From NCBI GenBank assembly GCA_016194705.1, contig JACQAZ010000019.1, positions 1 to 64,000 on the forward strand: DNA of 64,000 bases. Reading direction: 5' to 3'. Below the pieces are notes generated by a model, which did no database searches, was not told where the DNA came from, and worked only from the letters and a program-made list of their open reading frames with translations. Of this stretch, positions 44,301-54,200 are shown in pieces (position 1 is the stretch's first letter; each line of letters starts with the position of its first letter). The position numbers were made by a program, and so were the translations under genes. The DNA is from Elusimicrobiota bacterium (lineage in GTDB: Bacteria > Elusimicrobiota > Elusimicrobia > UBA1565 > UBA9628).

Positions 44301-46115
44301 CTAGGGGGCCTTGGGGATCAGGCGGCGAAGCTTGAAGGCCTGGCTCAAGCCCTTGAGGCGGATCTCGAAATCCTCGGCGGTGGTCGGATGGTGCTCGGCC
44401 ATGCACTGGCAGGCGCCGGCGTCGGCCAGCACGGCCTGAGTGATGACGACGTCGCCGCCCTTGCTCTCGTTCTGGACGCGCGCGCCGACGTTGACGGTCG
44501 TGCCGAAATAGTCGAGCACCTCGTTGGCGTTGATCGCGATGGCCGGGCCCATGTGGAGCCCAAGCTTGATGACGACCGCCGGCTTGGGCTTGAGCCGGGC
44601 GTTGAGCTCGGCCACGTGCTCCTGGATCTCGAGCGCGGCCTCGAGCGCGGGGGCCGCGGACGGGAAGACCGCCATGACGGCGTCGCCGATGGTCTTGACC
44701 ACCGCGCCGTCCTGCTCGGCGATCTTGGCGAACATGTAGTCGAAGTGGTCGCGTACGACGGAATAGGCCGTCGCGTCGCCGATGCTCTCGTAGAGCGCGG
44801 TCGAGCCCTTGAGGTCCGAGAACAGCACGGCGATGTTCTTGACGGCGATCTCGACGCCGGGGGCCAGCACCTCGGAGGAGAACAGGTCGCGGAACTCCTG
44901 CAGGGCCGTCACGCCGCACGCGGTCGCGCCCTTCTCCTTCCAGCTCTCCTTCTCGAGCCGCACGAGCATGGGCTCGGTCGCCGGCTGCAGGATGAGCTTG
45001 ACCGTTCCGGGCTTGAAGCGCAGCTCGCAGCCGCCCTCGCATTTCGACATGTCGACGTTGAGCGTGGAGGGAGCCTCCACGGAGGGGCGCAGCCAGAGGA
45101 ACTTGCGCGAGGCGAGGTCGCGCAGGCGGTAGGACTCGGCCTTGAGGTCGACCTCCGCGCTCCGGGCCCGGCCCGGCCCGACGATGAGCTGCGCGAGCGC
45201 GAAGGGCGCCTTCGAGGGGTTGCCGACGCAAAAGACCGCGGTATCGACCGGGCGGACCGCGGGGCTCACGGTGAAGCGCACCTCGACCGCCTGGTCCATG
45301 TTGACGCCGTATTCGATGCCGCAGGCCGGGCAGTGCGCCGTGCTCTTGAGGTCCTTCAAGTGCGCGATGTTCTCCTTGGGTCCGCCGCAATTGGGGCAAA
45401 GCACGTCCCAGTTCATGTCGAGGAGCCCGGCCTTGACGGCCTGCAGGCAGACCTTGAGGGTCTTGCAGCGGTCGAAGCCCCAGAGATCGGCGAGCTCGTA
45501 GGGCCTCATGCGGGAGAGCTGGTCGTCGTAGGCGTTGCGCAGGAAGGAGATCAAGCGGTCGGCGACGGCTTGATCGACGGGGGCCGCGTGCAGCGCCTCG
45601 GACTTGAGCTTGAGCGAGGTCTCGCGCGGCGGCGTCTTGACGCGATGGACCGGGAAGGGCTCGGGACCGGCCGCCTTGAGGGACTGGTCGATGGCCCGCA
45701 CGAGGCGTTCGGAGCCGTTGATCGCCTTGCGTCCCGTGACGTACTTGACGAGAAAGCCGCCCAGAGCGTTGCGCGGAGTGAAGGTCGAATCGAGCTTGAC
45801 CGTGCAACCGCGCCCATCGGCGATGAACTCGATGCCTCCCTCGAAGCGCGCGATGGGTCCGCCGTCGAACTCGCGCACGCCTTTGAAGAAGCGCCCTTCG
45901 ACCCACTCGAAGGGCAGCTCCTTCCACGAGAGCGGGATGCCGAACAGGCGCGCGCGCACCGTCGTGGCGAAGGCCGAGGCTCCGGGGCCGCCCTGCGTCA
46001 TGGCGGGCAGGCCCAGGGCCTTGTTGAAGCGGCCGGTGTTCGAGATCAGCGGCCAGAGCTCCTCGGGCGAGGACTCGAGCTTGAGCTCGCGGCGCATGGG
46101 GATGGCGTCTCGCAT
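44301..46115 (-). CDS. Adenylate/guanylate cyclase with SRPBCC-like + DUF5939-like N-terminus
   Basis: NIAVLFSDLKGSTALYESIGDA, VKTIGDAVMAVFPSA, KLGLHMGPAIAINANEVLDYFGTTVNVGAR; CPNCGG/CPACG zinc-like pairs in middle. Confidence 0.9.
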   Translation of the reverse strand: MRDAIPMRRELKLESSPEELWPLISNTGRFNKALGLPAMTQGGPGASAFATTVRARLFGIPLSWKELPFEWVEGRFFKGVREFDGGPIARFEGGIEFIADGRGCTVKLDSTFTPRNALGGFLVKYVTGRKAINGSERLVRAIDQSLKAAGPEPFPVHRVKTPPRETSLKLKSEALHAAPVDQAVADRLISFLRNAYDDQLSRMRPYELADLWGFDRCKTLKVCLQAVKAGLLDMNWDVLCPNCGGPKENIAHLKDLKSTAHCPACGIEYGVNMDQAVEVRFTVSPAVRPVDTAVFCVGNPSKAPFALAQLIVGPGRARSAEVDLKAESYRLRDLASRKFLWLRPSVEAPSTLNVDMSKCEGGCELRFKPGTVKLILQPATEPMLVRLEKESWKEKGATACGVTALQEFRDLFSSEVLAPGVEIAVKNIAVLFSDLKGSTALYESIGDATAYSVVRDHFDYMFAKIAEQDGAVVKTIGDAVMAVFPSAAPALEAALEIQEHVAELNARLKPKPAVVIKLGLHMGPAIAINANEVLDYFGTTVNVGARVQNESKGGDVVITQAVLADAGACQCMAEHHPTTAEDFEIRLKGLSQAFKLRRLIPKAP

Positions 46116-46146
46116 GAAGCCATTCTGCCGGTTTTGCCGGACAGCG

Positions 46147-46986
46147 TCAAGGCTCTCGGATCGCGTTGAGGTTGACGCCGAGCGGTTTCCACGAAGAGCC
46201 GGAGCAGGAGCGGAAGTACTCGAGTGCGGGGACGTCGAGGTACTCCTTGCCCGACGCCGCGTGGCGCACGAATTTACCCTTCTTCCCGATGAGCAGGACT
46301 TGGTGTGAAATGATGGTCGGTTTACCGGGACGGTCCTCGCGCACGAGGTTGGCGATCGTGCCCGACGGGAGCTTCGGCATGAGCGTCTCCAGCTGGTCCA
46401 TCGGGAGATATGGCGTCAGCGTCTCTTGGTCGGCGAACCGAGCCCCCAAGGCTTGGAGGTCCTTGATGCGCTTCTCCTTCTCGGAGCCCGGCGTCGTGGA
46501 GGGAAAGCCCTGTATGTCGTCGAGCGTGCGCTGGGCGTACCAATCGCGCTTGCAGACGAGCTTGCGGAGGCGTTTGGTTTTCGGCCCGGCGACGGCCTCG
46601 GTGATGTCCTCGAGGAAGCCCGCCGCGGCGTTGTTGGGGATCCAGTCGGCCTCGATGAAATGGTTGCGGGTTTCGTAGCCGATTCGGCCGTCCTTGTAGC
46701 GTATCCTCTGCAGAGTGTCGTGCAGGGCTTTCTCGAGGTCGCCCGTGAGCGCGAGCGCCATCACCTGTTCGACGGAGGTCGTGCAGTCGGCATGGCGGAA
46801 ACTGTACACGGGATCTCTGTCGAAAGGCGCGCCGTCGCCCTCGCCGAGGCAGCCGAGCTTGTAGGGCGTACCGATGAAGGCCGAGCTGACCGTCTCGACG
46901 CGGGACGGGAGAGTGGGCTGGGACTCATGGATATTGCGCAGCGCCGCCGCGATCTCGGGTTCCGTCATCGCGACGAAGCGCGTCAT
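46147..46986 (-). CDS. DUF1460-like N-acetylmuramoyl-L-alanine amidase
   Basis: FIGTPYKLGCLGEGDGAPFDRDPVYSFRHADCTTSVEQVMALAL, RNHFIEADWIPNNAAAGFLEDIT; overlaps 46983 by ATGA. Confidence 0.85.
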   Translation of the reverse strand: MTRFVAMTEPEIAAALRNIHESQPTLPSRVETVSSAFIGTPYKLGCLGEGDGAPFDRDPVYSFRHADCTTSVEQVMALALTGDLEKALHDTLQRIRYKDGRIGYETRNHFIEADWIPNNAAAGFLEDITEAVAGPKTKRLRKLVCKRDWYAQRTLDDIQGFPSTTPGSEKEKRIKDLQALGARFADQETLTPYLPMDQLETLMPKLPSGTIANLVREDRPGKPTIISHQVLLIGKKGKFVRHAASGKEYLDVPALEYFRSCSGSSWKPLGVNLNAIREP

Positions 46987-48209
46987 GCGATTTCCGGCCG
47001 GGTCCAGCGGTCGTAGCGCGTCAAGAGGAGCAGGCCCGGGATCATGGCGACGATGCAGACCAGAAAAAACGCCTGCCAGCCCAGGGCCTTGACGATGAAG
47101 CCCGTGGGTGCGGCGCCGATCGTGCGCGTCAGCGCGAACATGCTCGAGAACAGCGCGTACTGCGTGGCCGTGAAGCGCTTGTCGCAGATGTTCATGAGGA
47201 AGGCCTGGAAGGCCGCGGTCCCCATGCCCGAGCAGAAATTCTCGGCGGCGATCGAGACCACCATGGTCGGGTAGTGGTGGCCGACGTGGGCCAGCAGCAT
47301 GAAGGCGATCGTCGAGACGCCTTGAAAGAGACCGAAGGTCCACAGGGAGCGCTTGACGCCCAGGCGCACCATCAAGGCCCCCCCCGCCAAGGCTCCGACG
47401 ATGGTGGCGATCATGCCGACGCTCTTCGAGACCGCCCCGATGTCGGTCTTGGAAAAGCCCAGCTCCAGGATGAAGGGCGTCATCAAGGCGGTCGCCATCA
47501 CGACGTCGACTTTATAAAGGAGGATGAAGGCGAGCATCTCGAGCGAGCCGGTGCGCTTGAAGAACTCGCTGAAGGGATGGGCCACCGCTTCTTGGAGGCT
47601 GCGCGGAGGCGCGGGGGCCACGCGCGGCTCCGGGGCGAAAAAAGTGGCCGCGATGCCGACGCCCATGGCGGCGGCCATCGTGCAGTAAACCACCGGCCAG
47701 CTCACGTGATCGGCCATGATGAGAGCGACCGAGCCCGAGACCAGCATGGCCATCCTGTAGCCGCCCGTGCTGAACGCCGCTCCCGGCCCGAGCTCGTCTT
47801 TCTCGAGAACGTCCGAGCGGTAGGCGTCGATCGCGATGTCCTGGCTGGCGCTGAAAAAACAGGCCAGCACGGCGATGAAGGCAGTGGCGGCCGGCGCCTT
47901 GGCGGGCTGGCTGAAGGCCAGGGCCGCGATCGAGACGGCCAGGGCCAGCTGCATGAGCAGGATCCAGCCCCGGCGGCGTCCGAAGAGCGGCGGCACGAAG
48001 CGGTCCATCAAAGGCGCCCAGACGAACTTGAAGCCGTAGGGCATCCCGACCAGCGAGAACAGGCCGATCACCGTGAGATCGACGCCCTCGGTCTTCATCC
48101 AGGCCTGAAGCGTCGCCCCGGTCAGGGCCAGCGGCAGGCCCGACGAGAAGCCGAGCAAGGTGACCGCGAGAAGTCGCCGGCTTTTGAGCACGGCGAGCAA
48201 GGAGCGCAT
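46983..48209 (-). CDS. AmpG-like muropeptide MFS permease
   Basis: MRSLLAVLKSRRLLAVTLLGFSSGLPLALTGATLQAWMKTEGVDLTVIGLFSLVGMPYGFKFVWAPLMDRFVPP. Confidence 0.9.
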   Translation of the reverse strand: MRSLLAVLKSRRLLAVTLLGFSSGLPLALTGATLQAWMKTEGVDLTVIGLFSLVGMPYGFKFVWAPLMDRFVPPLFGRRRGWILLMQLALAVSIAALAFSQPAKAPAATAFIAVLACFFSASQDIAIDAYRSDVLEKDELGPGAAFSTGGYRMAMLVSGSVALIMADHVSWPVVYCTMAAAMGVGIAATFFAPEPRVAPAPPRSLQEAVAHPFSEFFKRTGSLEMLAFILLYKVDVVMATALMTPFILELGFSKTDIGAVSKSVGMIATIVGALAGGALMVRLGVKRSLWTFGLFQGVSTIAFMLLAHVGHHYPTMVVSIAAENFCSGMGTAAFQAFLMNICDKRFTATQYALFSSMFALTRTIGAAPTGFIVKALGWQAFFLVCIVAMIPGLLLLTRYDRWTRPEIA

Positions 48210-48270
48210 GGCGGGAGTATATCCGCCGGGCGCGGAGCCGTCAAGGCCGGTTATTGTATACTTGAAAGCG

Positions 48271-49581
48271 ATGGCAGACTCCGAAGTCGTGCGCATCCTG
48301 CGCGACCTCATCCGCTTCGACACCTCCAATCCGCCGGGCAACGAGCGGCCGGCCGTCGATTATTTGGCCGCGATCTTGAAGGATGAGGGAGTCCCCTTCG
48401 AGATCGTCGAGCCCCTGCCGCGGCGCGCCAACATCGTGGCGCGACTCAAAGGGGACGCCTCCAAGCCGCCGCTGCTGCTCTCCGCGCACCTCGACGTCGT
48501 GCCCGCGCTCGAGGGCTGGGACCATCCCCCCTTCGCCGCCGAGGTCCACGACGGCTGCGTCTGGGGCCGGGGCGCCGTCGACATGAAGCACATGGCGGCG
48601 CAGAGCCTCGTCGCTTTGCTCCAGATCAAACGCAAGGGACTCAGGCTCAAGCGCGACTTGATCTTCGCCGGCGTCGCCGACGAGGAGGCCGGCGGCCAGG
48701 CGGGGGCCGGCTACTTGGTCGACCATCGCCCGGAGCTCATCAAGGCCGAGTTCTGCATGACGGAAGTCGGCGGCATCGCGACGCCGATCGGCGACACGGT
48801 CATCGTGCCCGTGCAGGTCGCTCAGAAAGGCTACTGCTGGTTCACGATGCGCGCGCGCGGCGAGGCCGGCCACGGCTCGAAGCCCAAGAAAGACACGGCC
48901 ATCGAGAAACTCGCCGCCGCCGTGCACAAGCTCTCCACGAGGCCGCTCGATTATCGCCTCACCTCCACGGCCGCGAAGTTTTTGAAGACGGTGGTCGCGG
49001 CGCACTCGGGCGCTTCCAAGGTCGCGCTCAAGGGGCTTTTCTACGGCAAGACCGCCGACATGGCGCTCAAGGCTCTGCCGAAGGAGCGCCGCGAGGTCTT
49101 CAACGCGATGCTCCACGACACGGCCGCGGTCACGGGGCTTGCCGCCGGGGTCAAGGTCAACGTGATCCCTAACGTGGCCGAAGCGCAGGTCGACGGCCGG
49201 TACCTGCCCGATACCAACGAGAAGAGGTTTCTGGCCCAAGTCCAGAAGATTGTCGGGCCCGACATCGAGCTGACCCCCTTCGACGGAGCGCCGGGGCTCG
49301 ACCAGAACCACGAGAGCGAGCTGTGGGACGTCATCGAGCGCGTCGTCAAGCGGCACGTCCCCGGCTGCACGGTGGCTCCCAACATGATCACCGGCATGAC
49401 CGACGCCAAGGACTACGCGCGCATCGGGATCAAGACCTACGGCTTCTCGCCCGTGCTCCTCAAGAAGGGCGAGTCCTTCGCCGAGCTCTACCACGCGCCC
49501 AACGAGCGCATTTCCATCTCCGGCCTCGAGGCGGGCTCGGTCTGGCTCAACGAAGTCGTCGAGCAGTTCTGCGCGGCATGA
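48271..49581 (+). CDS. M20/M25/M40 family metallopeptidase
   Basis: LIRFDTSNPPGNE, LLLSAHLDVVPA, WGRGAVDMKHMAAQSLVAL, FAGVADEEAGGQAGA. Confidence 0.94.
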   Translation: MADSEVVRILRDLIRFDTSNPPGNERPAVDYLAAILKDEGVPFEIVEPLPRRANIVARLKGDASKPPLLLSAHLDVVPALEGWDHPPFAAEVHDGCVWGRGAVDMKHMAAQSLVALLQIKRKGLRLKRDLIFAGVADEEAGGQAGAGYLVDHRPELIKAEFCMTEVGGIATPIGDTVIVPVQVAQKGYCWFTMRARGEAGHGSKPKKDTAIEKLAAAVHKLSTRPLDYRLTSTAAKFLKTVVAAHSGASKVALKGLFYGKTADMALKALPKERREVFNAMLHDTAAVTGLAAGVKVNVIPNVAEAQVDGRYLPDTNEKRFLAQVQKIVGPDIELTPFDGAPGLDQNHESELWDVIERVVKRHVPGCTVAPNMITGMTDAKDYARIGIKTYGFSPVLLKKGESFAELYHAPNERISISGLEAGSVWLNEVVEQFCAA

Positions 49582-49608
49582 CCGGGCCGTCGGTGGGCGT
49601 CTCTCCCA

Positions 49609-49654
49609 GGATTGTCAGTTTTTCCGGCCATATGTCAGGAAAAACTGACAATCC
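49609..49654. repeat. Perfect 17-bp inverted repeat (MITE/REP-like)
   Basis: GGATTGTCAGTTTTTCC (49609-49625) - 12 nt - GGAAAAACTGACAATCC (49638-49654). Confidence 0.9.
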
Positions 49655-49742
49655 CGGCAGGGTCGATTCGAGGCGATGAGCCTTCGGCTCCAGCGCGGGG
49701 TTTCACCGATGGACGAGACGGCGCAAATCGTCTATAGTAAAG

Positions 49743-51233
49743 ATGATGGCGCCGACGCCTGAGAACCGGTTCGTCTGCATCCACGGGCATTTCTACCAGC
49801 CGCCGCGCGAGGACCCCTGGACCGGCCGCGTCCCGCGCCAGCCCTCGGCCGGCGAGGACCACGACTGGAACGCACGAATCGCGCGCGAGTGCTACATTCC
49901 CAACGCTCGCGCGCGCATCGCCAACGGCCGGAACGAAACCTTGGCCTACGTCAACAACTACGCCTTCTTGAGCTTTAATTTCGGGCCGACCTTGCTCAAC
50001 TGGCTCGCGGCCGAGCATCCCGAGGACTACAAGCGCCTGCTGACCGCCGATCGCGAGAGCGGGGTCCGGCTCGAGGGCCACGGCAACGCCATCGCCCAGG
50101 CCTACAGCCACATGATCCTGCCCTTGGCCGGCGCCCGCGACCAGGTCACCCAGGTGCGCTGGGGGATCGCCGATTTCCGCGCGCGCTTCCACCGCGATCC
50201 CGAGGCCCTTTGGCTGCCCGAGACCGCGGTCGACTCCGGGACCTTGCGCGTGCTCATCGACCACGGTCTCAAATACGCGATCCTAGCACCCTCCCAGGCC
50301 AAGCGCGCCCGCCGCATCGGCGAATCCAAGTGGACCGACGCCGCGGCCTCCACGCTCGACACGGGCCATCCTTACCGCTGGACCGACCGCGCCTCCAAGG
50401 CGCAGCGCTCGATCGCTCTGTTCTTCTACGATGGCGAGCTCTCTCAAGCCGTGGCTTTCGGCAAGCTGATGGCGAGCTCGGAGACGGCGGCCGAGCGCAT
50501 CGGCGAGGCTTTCGACCCGGCGCAGCGCCACTCCCGGCTCGTCTCGATCGCGACCGACGGCGAGACCTACGGCCACCACGACAAATTCGCCGAGATGGGC
50601 CTGGCCCACCTGCTCAAGTACGAGCTGCCGGCCCGGCGCATCTCGCCGGTGAACTTCGGCTATCACCTCGCCAAGCACCGGCCGACCTGGGAGGCCGAGA
50701 TACGCGAGAACACGGCCTGGAGCTGCGCCCACGGCCTGGCGCGGTGGGAAGGCGGCTGCGATTGCGGCTCGGAGGGCAGGAGCACGCAATGGCGCGCGCC
50801 CCTGAGGGAGGCCCTGGACTGGCTGCGCGATCAGCTCGCCGCCGTCGCCGAAGCCGAGACGCACCGGCTGGTGCGCGATTTCTGGGAGGTGCGCGACGAC
50901 TACATCGACGTCCTGCTCGACCCCTCCGCGGAGAACGTCGACCTCTTCTGCCGCAGGCGGATGATCGTCGACCCGACGCCTGAGACCAAGAGGGCGCTGC
51001 TGCGCATCCTCGAATGCCAGAAATTCGCGATGTTCATGTACACGAGCTGCGGCTGGTTCTTCTCGGACATCGGCGGGCTCGAGGCGGTCCAGAACCTCAA
51101 GTACGCGGCCCGTGCCGTCGAGCTGGCCGAGGAGACGGGGCTTGCCGACGGCCTTGAGGCGGGCTTTCTCAAGCGGCTCAAGGCGGGCGAGGCCGTCTAC
51201 CGCCGCCTGGCTAGAACCGCAGCCGCACGCTAG
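49743..51233 (+). CDS. Glycoside hydrolase family 57 protein (DUF3536-type)
   Basis: RFVCIHGHFYQPPREDPWTG, GHGNAIAQAYSHMILPLA, LWLPETAVD, ATDGETYGHHDKF. Confidence 0.92.
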   Translation: MMAPTPENRFVCIHGHFYQPPREDPWTGRVPRQPSAGEDHDWNARIARECYIPNARARIANGRNETLAYVNNYAFLSFNFGPTLLNWLAAEHPEDYKRLLTADRESGVRLEGHGNAIAQAYSHMILPLAGARDQVTQVRWGIADFRARFHRDPEALWLPETAVDSGTLRVLIDHGLKYAILAPSQAKRARRIGESKWTDAAASTLDTGHPYRWTDRASKAQRSIALFFYDGELSQAVAFGKLMASSETAAERIGEAFDPAQRHSRLVSIATDGETYGHHDKFAEMGLAHLLKYELPARRISPVNFGYHLAKHRPTWEAEIRENTAWSCAHGLARWEGGCDCGSEGRSTQWRAPLREALDWLRDQLAAVAEAETHRLVRDFWEVRDDYIDVLLDPSAENVDLFCRRRMIVDPTPETKRALLRILECQKFAMFMYTSCGWFFSDIGGLEAVQNLKYAARAVELAEETGLADGLEAGFLKRLKAGEAVYRRLARTAAAR

Positions 51234-54200
51234 CGTTGAACATCGAGTCTTGGAAGCGCGACCGGAAATCCCCGGCGTAGTCGAACTTCGCCACGGCCCC
51301 CTTGCCGAGGCTGACCGAAACGCCGGTGCCCAGGATGGTGCCGTCGCGGGCGTAAGAGCCCGTCGTCACCGAGAAGGGGTTGCCGCCGCCGTCGGCGAAC
51401 TGGGCGCTGATCGGTCGGCTTTGGCCCTCGAACTCGTGCCTCCAGCCGAGGCTCCCGTAGGGGACGACCGAGCGCGAGTCCACGTCGAACTGCCACGAAT
51501 ACCGCAGGCCGAGGCTCGACTGCAGGGATTCGGCCGTCTGCGCGCCGACGCTCAGGTTCAAGGAGCCCGCGCCGTCCTCCGAGAACGCGCCGATCATCAG
51601 GCGGTTGTAGTTGAGGCCGGCGAACGGCGAAAAGATCCCCCATTCGAGGGACCTCAAATCGTAGCTGAGACTGCCGTTCATGTTGAGCTCGGTGCCGCGC
51701 GGCGAGGCCGAGGCGGTCCGGCGCAGGGTCCCGATGGCGATGGCGCGCTTGGTGCTGAAGGAATCCAGCGCGCCTCCGAGGTAGAAGGTGGAGTGGAGCT
51801 TCTCGCCGCCGGCCGTCGCGTAGGCTCCCAGGCGCGCGCTGTTGTCGTCGACGGTGCCGGCACCCGGCGAGTAGATCGAGGCGTGGCCGTGGAGATAGCC
51901 GGCCGAGCCTCCGACCGCTATCTGGTCGCCGAGGCGGTAGTCCGCGCCGCCCGTGAAGCCGCCCGAGTTGAAGGCGTAGCCGGGCTGGGTGCCGTTGACG
52001 CTGTTGGCTTCCGAGAGGCGGCCGCCCGTCGCCGCTCCCGAGCCGAAGAAACCCCACGGGGAGGACGCGCCCTTGTCGTCGGGCGCAGACGCGGGAGTCT
52101 CGTCGTCTCCCGCGCCGGCGGCCGCGTAGAGCGCGCCGGGGTAGGGCGAGCGGCGCGCCAGGCCGTAGGTCGAGAAGCCGGGGTGGTCGTTGCCGTCGGC
52201 CAGCACGGCCATGCGCTGGCTGACGGCCGCGGCCTGCACGCTGGCGCCGGCCAGGCCGATGCCCGCCATCGAGGCCAGCGAGGCCGGGCCGATCTGGTCG
52301 AGGGCGGCGCGCAGGGAGCCGGTGTCCATCGCGTAGAGCTGCGAGAGAACGGCGGCCGAGTCTCCCGCCGGCGAGACGCGCAGGGGCTCGAGCGCCGCGC
52401 CGATCGTCGCCTGGTTGCCGGTGGCGGCAACGGCCGAAAACGGCACGAGGACGGTCGTCAAGGTGATCCCGCCGCCGGCATAGGTCGGCGTGAAGCTCAG
52501 CGCGGCCGGCGAGAGTATCTTCGGCACCGTCCCCGTTATCGCGCCGCCGATCGCGATCGGGACGAAGACGTCTCCCGCCTTGACGACAGCGCCCTGCGGC
52601 AGCGCCACAGACAGCGTCCCGTTGGTCATGTTGGCGGCGCCGGTGATCGTCAGGTTGGTCACGGCCGGCTTGAGCACCATCTTCAGCGTGCCGCCGCCGC
52701 TGCCGTCGTAGCTGGCCACGGTCTGCGTGAAGGCCTGCGCGTCGAAGAACGAGCCCGCGGCGACCGTCAGGGCGGTGGCGGCGGGCAAGGCGCCGCTGGC
52801 GCCGAGCGCGAGCGTTCCGCCGTTGACGATCGTGGCTCCGCCGTAGGTGTTGACCCCCATCGCCTGGGCCAAGGTCAGGATCCCCTTGCCGAGCTTCGTC
52901 AGCCCGCCGGCGCCCGTGATCGCGCCGGAAAGCGCCGTATTATTGCCGTTGGTGTCGATGGTCGCGGTCTTGGTGAGCGTCATGGCGTTGGTCAGAGAGA
53001 AGCTGTTCACCATCTGCAAAATGCCGCCGTTGTAGGTGAGGGTTCCCGTGCCGAGGGCGGCCTTGTTGTTGATGCTGAGCGTGCCCGAGCTGAGCACGGT
53101 GCCGCCGGTGTAGGCGTTGATCCCCGTCAGCGCGAGGGTGCCGGTGCTGGCGCTGGTCAGTGTCCCGGCCCCGCTGATGATTCCGGAGAAGGACGAGAGA
53201 TTCCCGAGCGTGTCGATCGTGCCGTTGCCGGTGAGGGTGACGGCGTTGGAGACCGTGACCGTCGAGGCGGTCTGCAGGACGCCGCCGTTGAAGGTGATCG
53301 CCCCGGAGCCCAAGGAGGAATTCATGTTGATGTTGAGCGTGCCCGCGTTGAACACGGTGCCCCCACCGTAGGAGTTGGACCCGGTCAAGGTGAGCTTGGT
53401 GGCCCCGACGTCGTTGAGTATGTTGAGCGCGCCGGCGCCCGAGATGTTCCCGGAAAGCGCCAGGCTGTTGCCCAAGGTGTCGATCGTGCCGCCGAGCGCG
53501 TTGAGAGAGATCGAGGTCACCGAGACGGCTGCGGCGGTCTGCAAGGTGCCGCCGTTGAAGACCAAGGTGCCCGCGCCCAGCGCGGAGTTGTTGTTGACGT
53601 TGATCGTGCCGGCGTTGAAGGTCAGGCCTCCCGTGAAGGTGTTGATGCCGGTCAAGGTGAGCGTGCCGGCTCCCAGCACGGTCAGGGCGCCGCCGCCGCC
53701 GATGACCCCGGAGATGCTCGAATTGAATCCCTGGGTGTCGAAGGTCCCGGCGCTCGTCATCGTGAAGGCGCGCGCGGTGGCGATGCCCGCCGCGGTCTGC
53801 AGGGTGCCGCCGTTGAAGGCGACGCCTCCCGCCAAGCCGCCCAGGGCCGCGTCGGCGTTGATGTTGAGCGTCCCCCCGGCGAGCGTGGTGCCGCCCGTGT
53901 AGGTATTGGCGCCGGTCAGAGTCAAGGTCCCCGCGCCGGTCTTGGTCAGGGAGCCCGCGCCGCTGATGACCGCCGAGATGGTCCAGACCTGCGGGACGCT
54001 GGTGTTGTTGAAAGTGGCGGCCCCCGCCAGCGGGATCGCGTTGGGAGAGCCCGCGATGGTCACGGCCGAAGGAGCGTTCGAGACGTCGAGCGTCGTCATC
54101 GCCGCGACGCCCGGCAGGTCGCTGAGCAAGGTCAGCGTGCCGCCGCTTCCGACGCCCCAGGCGATCGTGTTGGTCCCGCCCAGCGCGTTGGAGTCGCTCA

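Noticed and set aside
44299-45927. Upstream part of 705-aa ORF 43810-45927
   Set aside because: Out-of-frame read of the cyclase gene; only the glycosylase part from 44298 is real.
52800-53950. Non-coding tandem repeat
   Set aside because: The DNA periodicity is explained by autotransporter passenger repeats.
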